A DNA stretch of 64,000 bases from Pseudomonas sp. LP_7_YM (GCF_004364435.1 NZ_SOCT01000004.1:124001-188000), one strand, 5' to 3'. Counted from the first letter of the stretch, positions 16,201 to 25,464 are shown. A program made the numbers and translations. The notes: generated from the sequence alone by a model not told the origin.

Positions 16201-18191
16201 GAGTAGTTCCAGTAGTAGTCGCGACGCTCGCGAATCAACCGCACCTTCAGGTTGTCGGCGGCCAGTTGGTGGCCTTGGGCGTCGGCCATCAGCACCTCAA
16301 ATTCCACCGGGCCATCGCCGTCGGTGGCTTCGCCATCGAACAGTCCGCGCAGGCCGGGCAGCGTGTCGGCAGGCCATACCGGTTGCGTCAGACGCCGGGT
16401 AATGGGGCGGCCACCGGACTCCTGCAGGCTGGCTTGCAGAACCAGCTCAAGCGGTGAACGGGCCTTGCCCCATTGGCTGTCAATGCTCAGGTCCAGTTGG
16501 CCGTTGGCGTCGAGGGTGCTGTCTTCAATCTCAAGATCCTGCTTGAGATCCTCCTCGGTCACTGAGCCAAACTGGTAGCCCGGCAGCCCCGGTACGGCTT
16601 CACGCAGCGGGCGCACATAGAGTTGACCGGTCAGCCGATTGCCCGAGGCAGGTGCGCCGTAGAGGTAACGGCCGTTGATGGAAATGTCGAACGGCGCATC
16701 AGGCGCCAGTGGCGTGTCGCTGCCCTTGAGTTCCAGCGCCATGCGCTCGGGCAGGAAATCCTCGACCTGGAACTCATACAACTGTGGCTTGCCGTCGCCC
16801 AGGTCAAACACTAACTGCCAGCGTCCGGTCGGGGCTTCGTCCGACAGTTGCAATTGATACTGGTACAGCCCCGTGGCGCCGGCGTCCCACACGAACTTGC
16901 GACTGACCTGATCATCCGGGCGGCGAACTTCCACGGTGATCGGCTGAGGTTTCACGCTCTTGCCGTCGTTGTCGCGCAGCAGGCCGTTGAGCAGCACCAC
17001 TTCACCCGGGCGGTACAGATCACGCGGGCCGAAAATGAAGAACTGCAAGGGATGAGCCTGCGGGCCGGTGATGTCGAACTCGGCCAGATCCAATGCGGCG
17101 CTGTTCAGGCGCAGCATGCTGGTCTGCTCACCTTGATGGGCCAACAGCACTTGAGCCTTGGCTGGCAATGACAGTTCGGCGTGACCGGCACTGTCGGTCT
17201 TGCCCTGGCCGACCACGCGGCCCTTGTCGTCATACAGTTCAAGGCCTACGCCGTCCAGCGCCTTGCCGCCTTCGAGGGCCTGGGTGAAGACGTCCAGTCG
17301 ACTGGTATAGCGGTGGGCCGACAGGCCGATGTCGCTGAGGGTAAACAGCGTCGCGGGCTGCGAATAGTTGTAGGTGCCCGAGGCGCGCATCACCGCCAGA
17401 TACACGCCCGGCTGTTGCAGGGGCTTGATTCCGGAAATAGGCAACAGCACGGTTTCCCGGGTATTGCGCGCCGGGTTCAGGTCAAAACGGCCGCTGTAGA
17501 CCAGATCGGCCATTGGCAGCAGTTCTTTGGCTTCATAGCTCTGCAGACTCGATGAGCCCTCCCACGAACCGAGGAACGCTGGCAGGGAGTCGGGCTTGAT
17601 GCGGAAGAATTCGACATCGACTTTATCGACGTTCAACGCAATGACCGGCAGGCCTTCGGCCAGTCGTGTCGGCAGCAAACTGCCGCGACTGGCAAAACCG
17701 ACCGTGGCTTGCAGGTCGGCGGTTTCCAGGCGCGCCGTGTATTCAGCGGCCAGGGTGTTGTTGTTCACCGCCACCAGACCGGGATCGACAGTCAGCACCA
17801 GTTTGCGCTTGGGCTCAAGGTGACGAAGACGCAACTCCATGAGGTTGTCCGACAGCTCCCATGCGCCATCGACCTTGCCGTTGACGCTGTCCACCAGATG
17901 CACTTGTTCGGCGAATTTCTGATCAGGGTTCAGCGGCACGGAAAAGCTCAGCGACAGCGTACTGGCACCGTCAAGCTGAACTTCCGAGACGTCGATCACG
18001 GTCAGTTCACGCCCGGCATACCGCTTGCGCAGTGCAGGTATATCAACGGCAGGCTTGGGTTTGCTCGCGTCTACAACCGCAGCTTGAGCGGCAGTTTGGG
18101 TGGGGGCAGCAGCGGGTTTGTCGGAATGGGAGGAATCACAGGCACTGAGCAGCGCCAGCGCGCAGGCCAGCAACAATCCTTTGTTAAGCAT
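13272..18191 (-). CDS. yfhM: YfhM-type bacterial alpha-2-macroglobulin lipoprotein
   Basis: Periplasmic protease trap thought to protect the cell when the envelope is breached, working with PBP1C. The 1639-residue product starts with a lipoprotein signal peptide (lipobox LLSAC, Cys18). Macroglobulin-like MG domains follow, including the A2M_N region around YNYSQPATLFTLSDIG and FGPRDLYRPGEVV. The bait-region neighbourhood is near residue 900-1000. The thioester motif CLEQ (C1170) sits in AYPYGCLEQTASGLYPSLY, inside the alpha-toroid thioester domain. Total length and order match E. coli YfhM. The retained Cys and Gln suggest a working thioester. It lies upstream of pbpC on the same strand. Confidence 0.95.
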   Translation of the reverse strand: MLNKGLLLACALALLSACDSSHSDKPAAAPTQTAAQAAVVDASKPKPAVDIPALRKRYAGRELTVIDVSEVQLDGASTLSLSFSVPLNPDQKFAEQVHLVDSVNGKVDGAWELSDNLMELRLRHLEPKRKLVLTVDPGLVAVNNNTLAAEYTARLETADLQATVGFASRGSLLPTRLAEGLPVIALNVDKVDVEFFRIKPDSLPAFLGSWEGSSSLQSYEAKELLPMADLVYSGRFDLNPARNTRETVLLPISGIKPLQQPGVYLAVMRASGTYNYSQPATLFTLSDIGLSAHRYTSRLDVFTQALEGGKALDGVGLELYDDKGRVVGQGKTDSAGHAELSLPAKAQVLLAHQGEQTSMLRLNSAALDLAEFDITGPQAHPLQFFIFGPRDLYRPGEVVLLNGLLRDNDGKSVKPQPITVEVRRPDDQVSRKFVWDAGATGLYQYQLQLSDEAPTGRWQLVFDLGDGKPQLYEFQVEDFLPERMALELKGSDTPLAPDAPFDISINGRYLYGAPASGNRLTGQLYVRPLREAVPGLPGYQFGSVTEEDLKQDLEIEDSTLDANGQLDLSIDSQWGKARSPLELVLQASLQESGGRPITRRLTQPVWPADTLPGLRGLFDGEATDGDGPVEFEVLMADAQGHQLAADNLKVRLIRERRDYYWNYSDSDGWSYHYNEKFLNLSEETLSVKKDSTAKVSFPVEWGPYRVEVEDPATGLVSSVRFWAGYRWQDNAEGGAVRPDQVKLALDKPAYADGDTARVTVTPPSAGKGYLLVESSEGPLWWQEIDVPAEGKTFDVPVDKKWARHDLYVSALVIRPGERKANVTPKRAVGVLHLPLDRSQRKLALTVTAPEKMRPKQPLTLKVNARNADGSIPKNVHVLVAAVDVGILNITEYATPDPFTGLFGRKRYGADQLDIYGQLIEAGRNRLASLAFGGDAALAKGGKRPETSVTIVALQSAPVTLNDQGDAEVSVDIPDFNGQLRIMAQAWTDERYGMAEAKTVIAAPLIAELSAPRFLAGGDQTNVALDLSNLSGKAQTLNVQVTAHGQLSLAEGDGTKAFSLNQGQRTTLQIPVKAQGGFGQGVIKVTVNGLDLPGENLPAFSREWTIGVRPAYPAMLRQYRAVLKDQAWRLPEGALEAFEPAGREALLSVSSRPPLNLGEQIRALKAYPYGCLEQTASGLYPSLYADAAVLKRLGLEGESDAERKRKIEIGIERLLGMQRYNGSFGLWGADGEEEYWLTAYVTDFLLRARDQGFAVPPDALKKASERLLRYLQERNQIEVSYSENAEHTRFAVQAYAGLVLSRSQQAPLGALRSLFDRRSDARSGLPLVQLSIALEKMGDKPRADQALLAGLAAGRKANDWLADYGSPLRDQALILSLLEENKLVPDKVEERLFALSDQVAASRYLSTQERNSLFLAGRDLLGKPQGKWAATLNSGSNHRELSNDQPGVKLDSSVLAAPLTVQNTGGDTLYQQMTLSGYPSQPPAAGGENLAIRREYLGMDGQALNLNALKSGELVLVHLELKAKERVPDALVVDLLPAGLEIENQNLAQSAASLEDASASVKQWRESMENAGLKHQEFRSDRYVAAVDLQGFNTVHLLYLARAVTPGTYRVPPPQVESMYRPNWQALGDAPAQLVVKGKK

Positions 18192-18321
18192 GAGTCACTC
18201 ATCGACGGCAGTGGTTTGGAGAGCAGCAGTTATAGCATCGCAATCGCGATCATAAAATGCAGCGCGCACATCGACCGTGAGTTTGTGGGCGTGTTCGCAG
18301 GGCGAGCCATGCAGTGCGTAC

Positions 18322-18370
18322 CTCTGCCCTCAGGGTGCGGAACCCTGAGTCTCACGCCCTGCGGGCAGAG
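18322..18370. repeat. Nested inverted repeat in the yfhM-dinF divergent region
   Basis: CTCTGCCC (18322-18329) pairs with GGGCAGAG (18363-18370). Inside it CTCAGGGT (18329-18336) pairs with ACCCTGAG (18342-18349). Single-stranded, this would fold into a stacked hairpin. It lies between the divergent starts of yfhM and the MATE gene. I cannot say whether it is a regulatory site or a REP-type element. The rest of 18192-18456 shows nothing I can name. Confidence 0.5.
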
Positions 18371-18456
18371 TCGAAGGCCGATGGGTGTCGGTCATAAAGT
18401 TTGCATCAGGCCTGCGATCTGTTCGCTACAATGCCGCCCCTTGCGCAGGAGTCTTC

Positions 18457-19794
18457 ATGTCTAACTTCTTCACAGACTGGCGCCAGCGCGTCGCTCATCG
18501 ACAGGTGTGGGCGCTGGCCGCGCCGATGATTCTGTCGAATATTTCCGTACCCCTGGTTTCACTGGTCGACAGTTCGGTCATAGGCCATCTGCCCCATGCC
18601 CATCAGCTTGGAGCGGTCGCAGTCGGCGGCACGCTGTACAGCTTTCTGGCCTGGGCGATGAGTTTTCTACGCATGGGCACCACCGGTTTCGCGGCTCAGG
18701 CGGCGGGGCGCCAGGACGGAACGGCGCTGCGACAAGTGCTCTTGCAGGGGCTGTTACTGGCGCTGGGTTTCGCGCTGTTGCTAGGTCTGATCGGCCTGCC
18801 CTTCCAGCATCTGGCGCTGCAAATGATGCAGCCTTCGCCCGACCTCACCGACCTGACCCGCGACTTCTTCCACACGCGCCTGCTCGGCCTGCCTGCGGCC
18901 CTGGCCAGCTATGCGCTGGTGGGCTGGTTTCTGGGGCTGCAAAACGCGCGGGCACCTCTGGCGATTCTGCTGACCACCAACCTGGTCAACATCGCGCTCA
19001 ACCTGTGGTTTGTGCTCGGGCTGGACTGGGGTGTGGTGGGCAGCGCCCGGGCTTCGGTCGTCGCAGAATGGATCGGCGCCTTGCTGGGCCTGGCACTGAC
19101 CCGCAAAGGCCTGCGCGATTACCCCGGCCACCTGATGCTGGTCGCGCTTAAACGCTGGCACAACTGGCGGCCGTTGTTGGCGGTCAACCGCGATATCTTC
19201 ATTCGCAGTCTGTTGCTGCAGTCGGTGTTCTTTCTGATCACGGTGCAAGGTGCCCGACTGGGCGATGCCACCGTGGCCGCCAACGCACTGCTGCTCAACG
19301 GGCTGCTGCTGACCGCCAACGCGCTCGATGGCCTGGCGCATGCGGTGGAGGCGCTCTGCGGTCATGCCATCGGGGCGCGGGATCGTGAGGCATTGCGTCG
19401 CTCGCTGAACGTCGCTACCGGCTGGTCACTGATCTGCAGCGTGGCATTTGCGGGGTTCTTTCTGCTTGCCGGGCATGTGTTCATCAACATGCAGACCAAC
19501 ATCGCCGAGGTACGTGAAATAGCCTTTGTTTATTTGCCCTATCTGGCGGTTCTGCCGTTGGTGGCGGTCTGGAGCTATCTGCTCGATGGCCTGTTCATCG
19601 GCGCCACCCGCGCCCGGGAAATGCGCAATGCCATGGTGCTGACTGCGCTCGTCACTGCGCCATTTGCCTGGTTGGCCAGCGGGCTGGGCAATCACGGGTT
19701 GTGGGTGGTGTTTCTGCTGTTTATGGCGCTACGGGCGTTGACCCTGGGGGTTATCGCCAGACGCCTGAATCGCAGTGGTGGGTGGTTCGTTTAG
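18457..19794 (+). CDS. dinF: DinF-family MATE efflux transporter
   Basis: Inner-membrane exporter of the multidrug and toxin extrusion family, using H+ or Na+ to expel cationic compounds. I start at the ATG at 18457 because AGGAG lies 6 bases upstream; the frame is open further back without a signal. The 445-residue product has the expected twelve membrane segments in two halves. It opens with WALAAPMILSNISVPLVSLV and the typical DSSVIGHL, and the second half has TVAANALLLNGLLLTANALD. The DinF subgroup is suggested by the LVDSSVIGHL pattern. The physiological substrate cannot be read from sequence. It is divergent from yfhM. Confidence 0.9.
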   Translation: MSNFFTDWRQRVAHRQVWALAAPMILSNISVPLVSLVDSSVIGHLPHAHQLGAVAVGGTLYSFLAWAMSFLRMGTTGFAAQAAGRQDGTALRQVLLQGLLLALGFALLLGLIGLPFQHLALQMMQPSPDLTDLTRDFFHTRLLGLPAALASYALVGWFLGLQNARAPLAILLTTNLVNIALNLWFVLGLDWGVVGSARASVVAEWIGALLGLALTRKGLRDYPGHLMLVALKRWHNWRPLLAVNRDIFIRSLLLQSVFFLITVQGARLGDATVAANALLLNGLLLTANALDGLAHAVEALCGHAIGARDREALRRSLNVATGWSLICSVAFAGFFLLAGHVFINMQTNIAEVREIAFVYLPYLAVLPLVAVWSYLLDGLFIGATRAREMRNAMVLTALVTAPFAWLASGLGNHGLWVVFLLFMALRALTLGVIARRLNRSGGWFV

Positions 19795-19829
19795 CCGATT
19801 GCGAACGCCCTCACAGGTTTTTCCATGTG

Positions 19830-20705
19830 TCATCGAACGAGCACCTGATCCTGCGCATGGATAAAATTCACCACCTCATCCAGCACCGGCGCCAACCCGC
19901 GCATCGGGCGGGAGAATGCGGCGACCAGCGTTGCATGCCCGGGCCTCGGGAAGTACAGCTCACGTACGGACACCCCTTGCTCGCGCAGGCGTCTGGCCAT
20001 GCCGCCGGTATTACGCGCAGGGTTTACCACGGTGTCATCTCGGGCCGCCATCAACAACGCCGGTGGCGATTCGGCGCTGACATGGTTGATGGGCTGGGAG
20101 TCGGGAGGCGAATTCGGAAAGAAAAACACCGGCTTCACTTCTGGATTCTCAACCGGCAGGAAATCATAAGGCCCGGCCAGACCGATCCAGCCACTGATCA
20201 TCGACGGTTTCATGTTCACTGCCGCCAGCCATTTCGGGTCCAGCGCGATCATTGCCGCGTTATAACCACCGGCACTGTGCCCCATCACATACAGTCGGGC
20301 CGGATCACCGCCGTATTGGTGAATGTGTTCGCGAGTCCAGCCCACCGCTCGCGCGCTGTCGTCGAGGAAACCCTGGTAATGCACCTGTGGATAAAGCCGA
20401 TAGTCGGCCAGCACGGCGACGACCCCGCGCGATGCCAGCGCCTCGCCAACAAAGCTGTAGTCGCTGCGCGAACCGGTGTTCCAGCTGCCTCCATAAAAGA
20501 ACACCACCACCGGTGCGTTGGCTGGCTCGCCAGTGGGGGTGTAGACATCAAGCCGGTTACGCGGGTCGTTGCCGTAGCTCAAATCCGCAGTCTTGCTGAA
20601 CGTACCGCCCGGCGTTAAGGCATTGAGTACCTTCAAGGGTGAGCAGCCTATCAACAGGCCCAGCAGGCCGCCTGCAACAAGTATTCGAAAGGCAGTTCTG
20701 ATCAT
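19830..20705 (-). CDS. Alpha/beta-hydrolase (BD-FAE/carboxylesterase-like) lipoprotein
   Basis: A 291-residue serine hydrolase. The N-terminus is a lipoprotein signal peptide (GLLGLLIGCSPL, lipobox LIGC), so it is probably membrane-tethered in the periplasm or outer membrane. The oxyanion loop is VVFFYGGSWNTG, the nucleophile elbow is YVMGHSAGGYNA (GxSxG), the acid is likely in LLMAARDDTVVNP, and the His in FPRPGHATLVAAF. These are hallmarks of the esterase/lipase group that includes feruloyl esterase-like enzymes. It lies 59 bases after a shortened vgrG on the same strand, so the two could share a transcript; the lipoprotein signal argues against a type VI effector. Confidence 0.85.
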   Translation of the reverse strand: MIRTAFRILVAGGLLGLLIGCSPLKVLNALTPGGTFSKTADLSYGNDPRNRLDVYTPTGEPANAPVVVFFYGGSWNTGSRSDYSFVGEALASRGVVAVLADYRLYPQVHYQGFLDDSARAVGWTREHIHQYGGDPARLYVMGHSAGGYNAAMIALDPKWLAAVNMKPSMISGWIGLAGPYDFLPVENPEVKPVFFFPNSPPDSQPINHVSAESPPALLMAARDDTVVNPARNTGGMARRLREQGVSVRELYFPRPGHATLVAAFSRPMRGLAPVLDEVVNFIHAQDQVLVR

Positions 20706-20764
20706 GGTCGCTCGCTAGGGGCCGTGGCAGTCAGCTAGCCGCACTGGGAAATGGCCGTCTGGCA

Positions 20765-21985
20765 TTACGACTGCGACCCGTCATTCGAATTCAAGGTATT
20801 TCTCTCAGCGTCGCCACTTTCCGCCTCGGCAATGGAAGAAAGCATGATCCTCAAGCCGCTGAGTGAAATGCTTTTCGAATCGATCGTCACCAGACTGGCC
20901 CCGACCCGGAAATGCATTTCATCATGCCCGGCCATGCGCACGATCATTTGATCGTCGACCGTGAATTGCTGCGAATCGTCCAGAAACAGCTCCCTGTCGA
21001 TCCGAGTGGTCAGCACGCGACGAGAGAGGGCAGCAGGATCAGGCTGTGCGCGGGGGTTAACATCCGGGTCCCATAGCCGGTCGCTGATGTAGGGCGAGTC
21101 GGGATTACCGTGACGAAAACTCACCACGACCTCCATCCCGCCCCACCAGCCCTGCTCCTGCTGCTTCAATGCCGGATCGATGGGAATCCAGCAGTCGTTG
21201 AAACGCGCACCATCACCCTGATTGCTCCATTCGAAGCGCACCTTGAGCCGGCCCCTGTTGTCCACTCTGGCGGGCTCGAACAAGCCACCCACGACGCAGG
21301 CCCGCTGCATGCACATTCTTGGCGCGAGCGCAGGCGTCAAAGTTTTAAGTCTGGACACAGGCCCGGGCGCTGTCTCTTCGGCCTGCTCAACCAGCACATC
21401 ATCTGGCAGGATGTCGGTGAATACCACCACATGTCGGGTCCGCGTGTGCAGGAAGTAATAGTGCATGCCCTCCTCCTCGCACAAACGCTGCACCAGTTGC
21501 AGGTCGCTTTCGCAATACTGGGCGCAGTAGTCGCGCTCCACGCAGGACTGCTTGCGGTGCCAGAAGAAGGCACCCTCGTCGATGCCGTGTTCGCTCAGGA
21601 CCTGAGTGATGATCCGTTCGGCATTCATGCCCTGAAAGATGCGTTGGTTGTGCCGGTACGCCATCAGGCCGAGGCGCGGCCCCAGCGTGATCAGATAACG
21701 CATCGGCGTGTGCTGCGACAGGTCGCTCGTGGCAACCTCGGTGGTGCTGCGCACGATGCTCTGGATATGGCCGTGGATGCCGGAGGTCGATCCCATCACG
21801 TACAGAAAACCGGCGCTGAACAACAGTTCGTGAGCATCCAGAATCCCGGTCGGGCTGAGAATCTCGAGTTCAAAGGTGTACGGGCGATCAGCCGCCTCGC
21901 TGCCCTCGCAGGTCAACACCTCGAATGAGCGTTTGGGGCGATGGGTGTCAAGACGCAGGTGCAGGGCGTTATCGAAGGGATGCAT
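20765..21985 (-). CDS. vgrG: Short orphan VgrG (type VI secretion spike protein)
   Basis: VgrG trimers cap the Hcp tube of the type VI secretion system. This 406-residue protein is well short of the usual 600 or more. Residues 1-190 match the gp27-like start (FDNALHLRLDTHRPKRSFEV, HGHIQSIVRSTTE, and the typical CVERDYCAQYCESDLQLVQR, EEEGMHYYF). The usual middle segment of roughly 150 residues is missing. Then the gp5 OB-fold appears (PARVDNRGRLKVRFEWSNQG, WWGGMEVVVSFRHGNPDSPY), followed by a short beta-helix tail (FTVDDQMIVRMAGHD). No hcp, tss gene or toxin domain lies nearby. It may be a reduced but working spike or a decaying gene; the frame is intact. Confidence 0.85.
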   Translation of the reverse strand: MHPFDNALHLRLDTHRPKRSFEVLTCEGSEAADRPYTFELEILSPTGILDAHELLFSAGFLYVMGSTSGIHGHIQSIVRSTTEVATSDLSQHTPMRYLITLGPRLGLMAYRHNQRIFQGMNAERIITQVLSEHGIDEGAFFWHRKQSCVERDYCAQYCESDLQLVQRLCEEEGMHYYFLHTRTRHVVVFTDILPDDVLVEQAEETAPGPVSRLKTLTPALAPRMCMQRACVVGGLFEPARVDNRGRLKVRFEWSNQGDGARFNDCWIPIDPALKQQEQGWWGGMEVVVSFRHGNPDSPYISDRLWDPDVNPRAQPDPAALSRRVLTTRIDRELFLDDSQQFTVDDQMIVRMAGHDEMHFRVGASLVTIDSKSISLSGLRIMLSSIAEAESGDAERNTLNSNDGSQS

Positions 21986-22158
21986 GGCGCGGTGAGTCCT
22001 CGGCGAGCAGTTTCAGGCGGCCGGGATTCTGTAACAGAAGATGCACGAAGTAGAGGGGGTAAATGCAGATCAGGAAATGACCTACAGGCATGGATAGCAT
22101 GCCTGCCGGGAATCTGTAGGAGAGCGCTGGATCTGTCAGAAATTCGAATGGTGTAAGC

Positions 22159-22255
22159 ACCTGCGGGAGCGGGCTTGCTCGCGAAGACTCGGGAACATCC
22201 AATGCTTATGTATTGGTCGTGCCTTAGCTTCGCGAGCAAGCTCGCTCCCACAGGT
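22159..22255. repeat. REP-type inverted pair
   Basis: ACCTGCGGGAGCGGGCTTGC followed by TCGCGAAG is mirrored about 45 bases later by CTTCGCGAGCAAGCTCGCTC then CCACAGGT. This is the classic Pseudomonas REP doublet (GGGAGCxxGCTTGCTCGCGA). It sits between vgrG and the 3' end of speA. The rest of 21986-22284 contains no gene. Confidence 0.85.
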
Positions 22256-22284
22256 CTTGCATTACTTCCGACAGACCTGCTGCC

Positions 22285-24198
22285 TCACGACGACAGGTAG
22301 GAAGACCGCGTCAGGCCCAAGCGCAATGCATCCAGGTACTGGGTGCGTTCACGCGGGCTGATGCTGGCGCTGGCGACCTTGTCGCGGTAATGGGTCATCA
22401 GTTCCTCAGGCGACAGGTGCACGTAGCGCAACATGTCTTCGATGGTGTCGTGGGTTTCGATGCCCGCCGAGTACGCGCTGCCATCCTGATTCTGGTAAAT
22501 GTTCACCGAGTCGGTATCACCGAACAAGTTGTGCATGTCCCCCAGAATCTCCTGATACGCACCAACCAGGAACACGCCCAGCAGATAATCCTCACCTTCG
22601 TTGAGCGCGTGAACCGGCAAGCTGGTTTCGATGCTCTGCTCGTCGACGTACTGGTTGATCTTGCCGTCGGAGTCGCAGGTCAGGTCTTGCAGCACGGCAC
22701 GACGCATCGGCTCTTCGTCCAGACGATGCAGCGGGATGATCGGCAGCACCTGATCGATCGCCCAGGTGTCCGGCAGGCTCTGGAACACCGAGAAGTTGCA
22801 GATGTACTTGTCGGCCAGCTTGTCGTTGAGCTCGTCCAGCACCTGACGGTGGGAACGCTGACGCGCCTTGAGCGAGTTGTGCAGGCGACGGCAGACCGCA
22901 AAGTAGCACTGCTCACCCAGGGCCTTTTGCGCGAGGGTGATTTTGCCATCCGAATACTGAGTGGCGATGTCACTCATGTAGTGGGTCGCACGCCAGTAGG
23001 TCTCTGTGACCATCTCGATATCGGTCGGCCCAAGCAGGTCAATCAGCCATTGCAGGGTTTCCGGCAGACCTTCCTTGTCTTCGATGACCGGCACTTCATC
23101 GTTGTGACGCTCGACGTCGGTGACCTGAATCACCAGCATTGCGTGGTGCGCAGTCAGCGAACGGCCGCTTTCCGAGAAGATGTGCGGATGCGGCAGACCT
23201 TGCGCGTCGCAGAACTCCTTGAGCATGCCGACCACGACACCGGCGTAATCGTCCATGTCGTAGTTGATGGAACTGGCATTGCGTGAATGGGTGCCGTCGT
23301 AGTCAACGCCCAGACCGCCACCGACGTCGATGTGATCCACCGGCAGGCCAAGATTGCGCAACTCACCGTAATAGCGGATCGCTTCCTTGAAGCCGTGCTG
23401 ATAGTCGGCCAGGTTGGCGATTTGCGAGCCCATGTGGAAGTGCAGCAGGCGGATGCCCTGATCCAGACCGGCTTTGGTGAAGCGCTCGACCACCGAGAGC
23501 AACTGCGCGGCAGACAGACCGAATTTGGACTTCTCACCCCCGGTGTCGGCCCACTTGCTCGACGCCAGCGACGACAGGCGCACGCGCAGGCCCACTTGCG
23601 GAGCCACCTTGAGTTCGGCGGCCTCTTCGATCACCAGTTCGACTTCGGACTCTTTTTCGATGACGATGAAGACGTTGTGGCCCAGTTTCTGCCCCATCAG
23701 CGCCAGACGAATGAATTCGCGGTCCTTGTAACCGTTGCAGACGATGGTGCCGCCTTTCGGGGCCAGTGCCAGCACGGCCATAAGCTCGGGCTTGGAGCCA
23801 GCTTCCAGACCGATGGACACGTTCTGTGTAGCGATGATGTTTTCCACCACCGCTTCCTGCTGATTGACCTTGATCGGGTACAGGGCTGTGTATTTGCTCT
23901 GGTATTCCAGACGCGCGATGTTCTCGTCGAACGCACCTGTCAGCTGACGCACGCGGTTCTGCAGGATATCGGGGAAGCGCACCAGCAACGGCAGCGACAG
24001 GCCACTCTTGCGCAGCTCATCTACTTGCTCGTACAGGTCGATGGGCGAGCTGCCAGGCCCATTGGGGCGAACTTCAACGCGGCCGGCTTCATTGATTGCG
24101 AAATAACCGGCCCCCCAATGGCGAATTCCATAGACACTGCGGCTGTCTGCCACGGTCCATTGGCTGCCATCGTCTTTGCGTGTGCGTCGTACGGACAT
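22285..24198 (-). CDS. speA: SpeA, biosynthetic arginine decarboxylase
   Basis: PLP-dependent fold-III decarboxylase that converts arginine to agmatine, the first step of the agmatine route to putrescine and spermidine. The 637-residue product matches the usual SpeA length (about 630-660). It shows the PLP lysine region [15 protein letters not shown], the glycine-rich [16 protein letters not shown] and LHFHMGSQI. The C-terminal half has the helical insertion domain ([25 protein letters not shown]). It is the first of the minus-strand block of core genes whose order I recall from P. aeruginosa (speA, SUI1, NUDIX, DUF2333). Confidence 0.97.
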   Translation of the reverse strand: MSVRRTRKDDGSQWTVADSRSVYGIRHWGAGYFAINEAGRVEVRPNGPGSSPIDLYEQVDELRKSGLSLPLLVRFPDILQNRVRQLTGAFDENIARLEYQSKYTALYPIKVNQQEAVVENIIATQNVSIGLEAGSKPELMAVLALAPKGGTIVCNGYKDREFIRLALMGQKLGHNVFIVIEKESEVELVIEEAAELKVAPQVGLRVRLSSLASSKWADTGGEKSKFGLSAAQLLSVVERFTKAGLDQGIRLLHFHMGSQIANLADYQHGFKEAIRYYGELRNLGLPVDHIDVGGGLGVDYDGTHSRNASSINYDMDDYAGVVVGMLKEFCDAQGLPHPHIFSESGRSLTAHHAMLVIQVTDVERHNDEVPVIEDKEGLPETLQWLIDLLGPTDIEMVTETYWRATHYMSDIATQYSDGKITLAQKALGEQCYFAVCRRLHNSLKARQRSHRQVLDELNDKLADKYICNFSVFQSLPDTWAIDQVLPIIPLHRLDEEPMRRAVLQDLTCDSDGKINQYVDEQSIETSLPVHALNEGEDYLLGVFLVGAYQEILGDMHNLFGDTDSVNIYQNQDGSAYSAGIETHDTIEDMLRYVHLSPEELMTHYRDKVASASISPRERTQYLDALRLGLTRSSYLSS

Positions 24199-24379
24199 TG
24201 AAGTCCCCTATATAGAAGTCATAAAGCCCCGGTCTGACCGACCGGGTGCAGTGTATAGAGTGGAAATGACGGTTTGGCGCCAACCCGCATGGGCAGTAGA
24301 CCCATGAGACGGAGCAGAGTTTGCTTGAGTAAGCAGGCGCCTGACCGACAGAGAAACCAACGCTGATTTGAAGAACGGT

Positions 24380-24751
24380 TCAACCGCCGGACTTTTTCGC
24401 TTTGAAACCCTGTTTGACCAGTTCCGCCAGCAGCGTCTGTACATGATCGCCCTGAATCTCGATCACGCCATCCTTGAGCGCCCCCCCGGTTCCGCAACGT
24501 CGCTTGAGCGTAGTCGCCAGGTCCTTGAGTGCCTCCTCAGGCAGAGGCACGCCGCTGATGGTCGTCACTGTCTTGCCGCCGCGGCCTTTGCTTTCGCGAC
24601 GCACACGGGCAATGCCATCGCCTTCGGGGATAACGGTTTGCTTGCAGGTACAGGCATCGACGGGCTGACGGCAGTCGGGACAATGCCGGCCAGCGTCGGT
24701 CGAAAACACCAGGCCCCCAAGGGCGGCGAAGGATGCGGCTTTTTTGGCCAC
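24380..24751 (-). CDS. yciH: YciH/SUI1-family translation factor-like protein
   Basis: Bacterial homologue of eukaryotic initiation factor eIF1. I choose the GTG at 24751 because AGAGGA lies 6 bases upstream; the longer frame to 24811 has no signal. The 123-residue product has an N-terminal zinc-ribbon-like stretch (HCPDCRQPVDACTC). The SUI1 domain follows: GIARVRRESKGRGGKTVTTI, ALKDLATTLKRRCGTGGALK and IEIQGDHVQTLLAELVKQGF. It is a monocistronic-looking gene between speA and the NUDIX gene. Confidence 0.93.
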   Translation of the reverse strand: MAKKAASFAALGGLVFSTDAGRHCPDCRQPVDACTCKQTVIPEGDGIARVRRESKGRGGKTVTTISGVPLPEEALKDLATTLKRRCGTGGALKDGVIEIQGDHVQTLLAELVKQGFKAKKSGG

Positions 24752-24915
24752 AGGGAATCCTCTTTTTGAGGACCAAAGTCTGGTCGACGAATACCGACCG
24801 CGAAGCCCCACTCAGGCAGGGGCAGCGCAACCGGACCGTAAAGACGGTCCGGCTTTGAAAAGCCGCGCAGTGTAACGGCAAAAAGAGCGGATGCTAAGTG
24901 CAAATACGCGCCAAT

Positions 24916-25461
24916 TTACGGAACATTTGCGACGCTATTCAAATAGCGCTTCAAGGCCGCCAGGGAGTCCGGGCAGTAAGGCTTCTCGGCGGCATCAAGC
25001 AGGACCTTTTCGATGCTCAGGAAATGCGCCTCCAGCACTTCTTCAGGCTGCAGTTTCAACAGCCCGTCCCAGACCGCGGAAAATACCGCGCACCACAACC
25101 GGTTACCTGGCTGATCGAAGAAAAATCGTTCATGGGCCGTGAGTTCGACATCCGCCACGCCCAGTTCCTCTGCAAGCTCGCGTGCGGCAGATTCGCTATA
25201 GCTCTCGTCGGCCTGGACCATACCGCCCGCAGCGACATCCCAGAAACCGGGGTAGATCGCCTTGCTCAGCGTACGGCGGTGCACGCAAAGCTCACCTGAG
25301 GTGTTGAACAGCAAAATATAAGTGCCGCGCCCGATCAGCCCACGCTCGTGCAGTTCGGCCCTGGGCAGAGCGCCAAGCGGTTGATCCTGGCGGTCGACCC
25401 AAGCGATGAGTTCGGCGTCGGAAGCGGCGCGGTGCGCGGCTTCCTGTTCGGACACAGACAC
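24916..25461 (-). CDS. NUDIX hydrolase (YfcD-like)
   Basis: A 181-residue NUDIX-fold hydrolase. The NUDIX box GX5EX7REUXEEXGU is complete: GGMVQADESYSESAARELAE then ELGV. It has the IPP-isomerase-like substrate face typical of the YfcD group (GRGTYILLFNTSGELCVHRR and YPGFWDVAAGG). The exact substrate cannot be told. It starts with GTG at 25461 (a second GTG is two codons in), only 3 bases past the stop of the DUF2333 gene, so they form an operon. Confidence 0.93.
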   Translation of the reverse strand: MSVSEQEAAHRAASDAELIAWVDRQDQPLGALPRAELHERGLIGRGTYILLFNTSGELCVHRRTLSKAIYPGFWDVAAGGMVQADESYSESAARELAEELGVADVELTAHERFFFDQPGNRLWCAVFSAVWDGLLKLQPEEVLEAHFLSIEKVLLDAAEKPYCPDSLAALKRYLNSVANVP

Positions 25462-25464
25462 CGG

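Noticed and set aside
15057..16457. A 466-codon plus-strand frame inside yfhM.
   Set aside because: It lies wholly inside the alpha-2-macroglobulin gene on the opposite strand, with no start signal or known domain.
19830..20705. The esterase beside vgrG as a type VI lipase effector.
   Set aside because: It carries a clear lipoprotein signal peptide, so it would be exported by Sec and anchored, unlike known cytoplasmic type VI lipase effectors.
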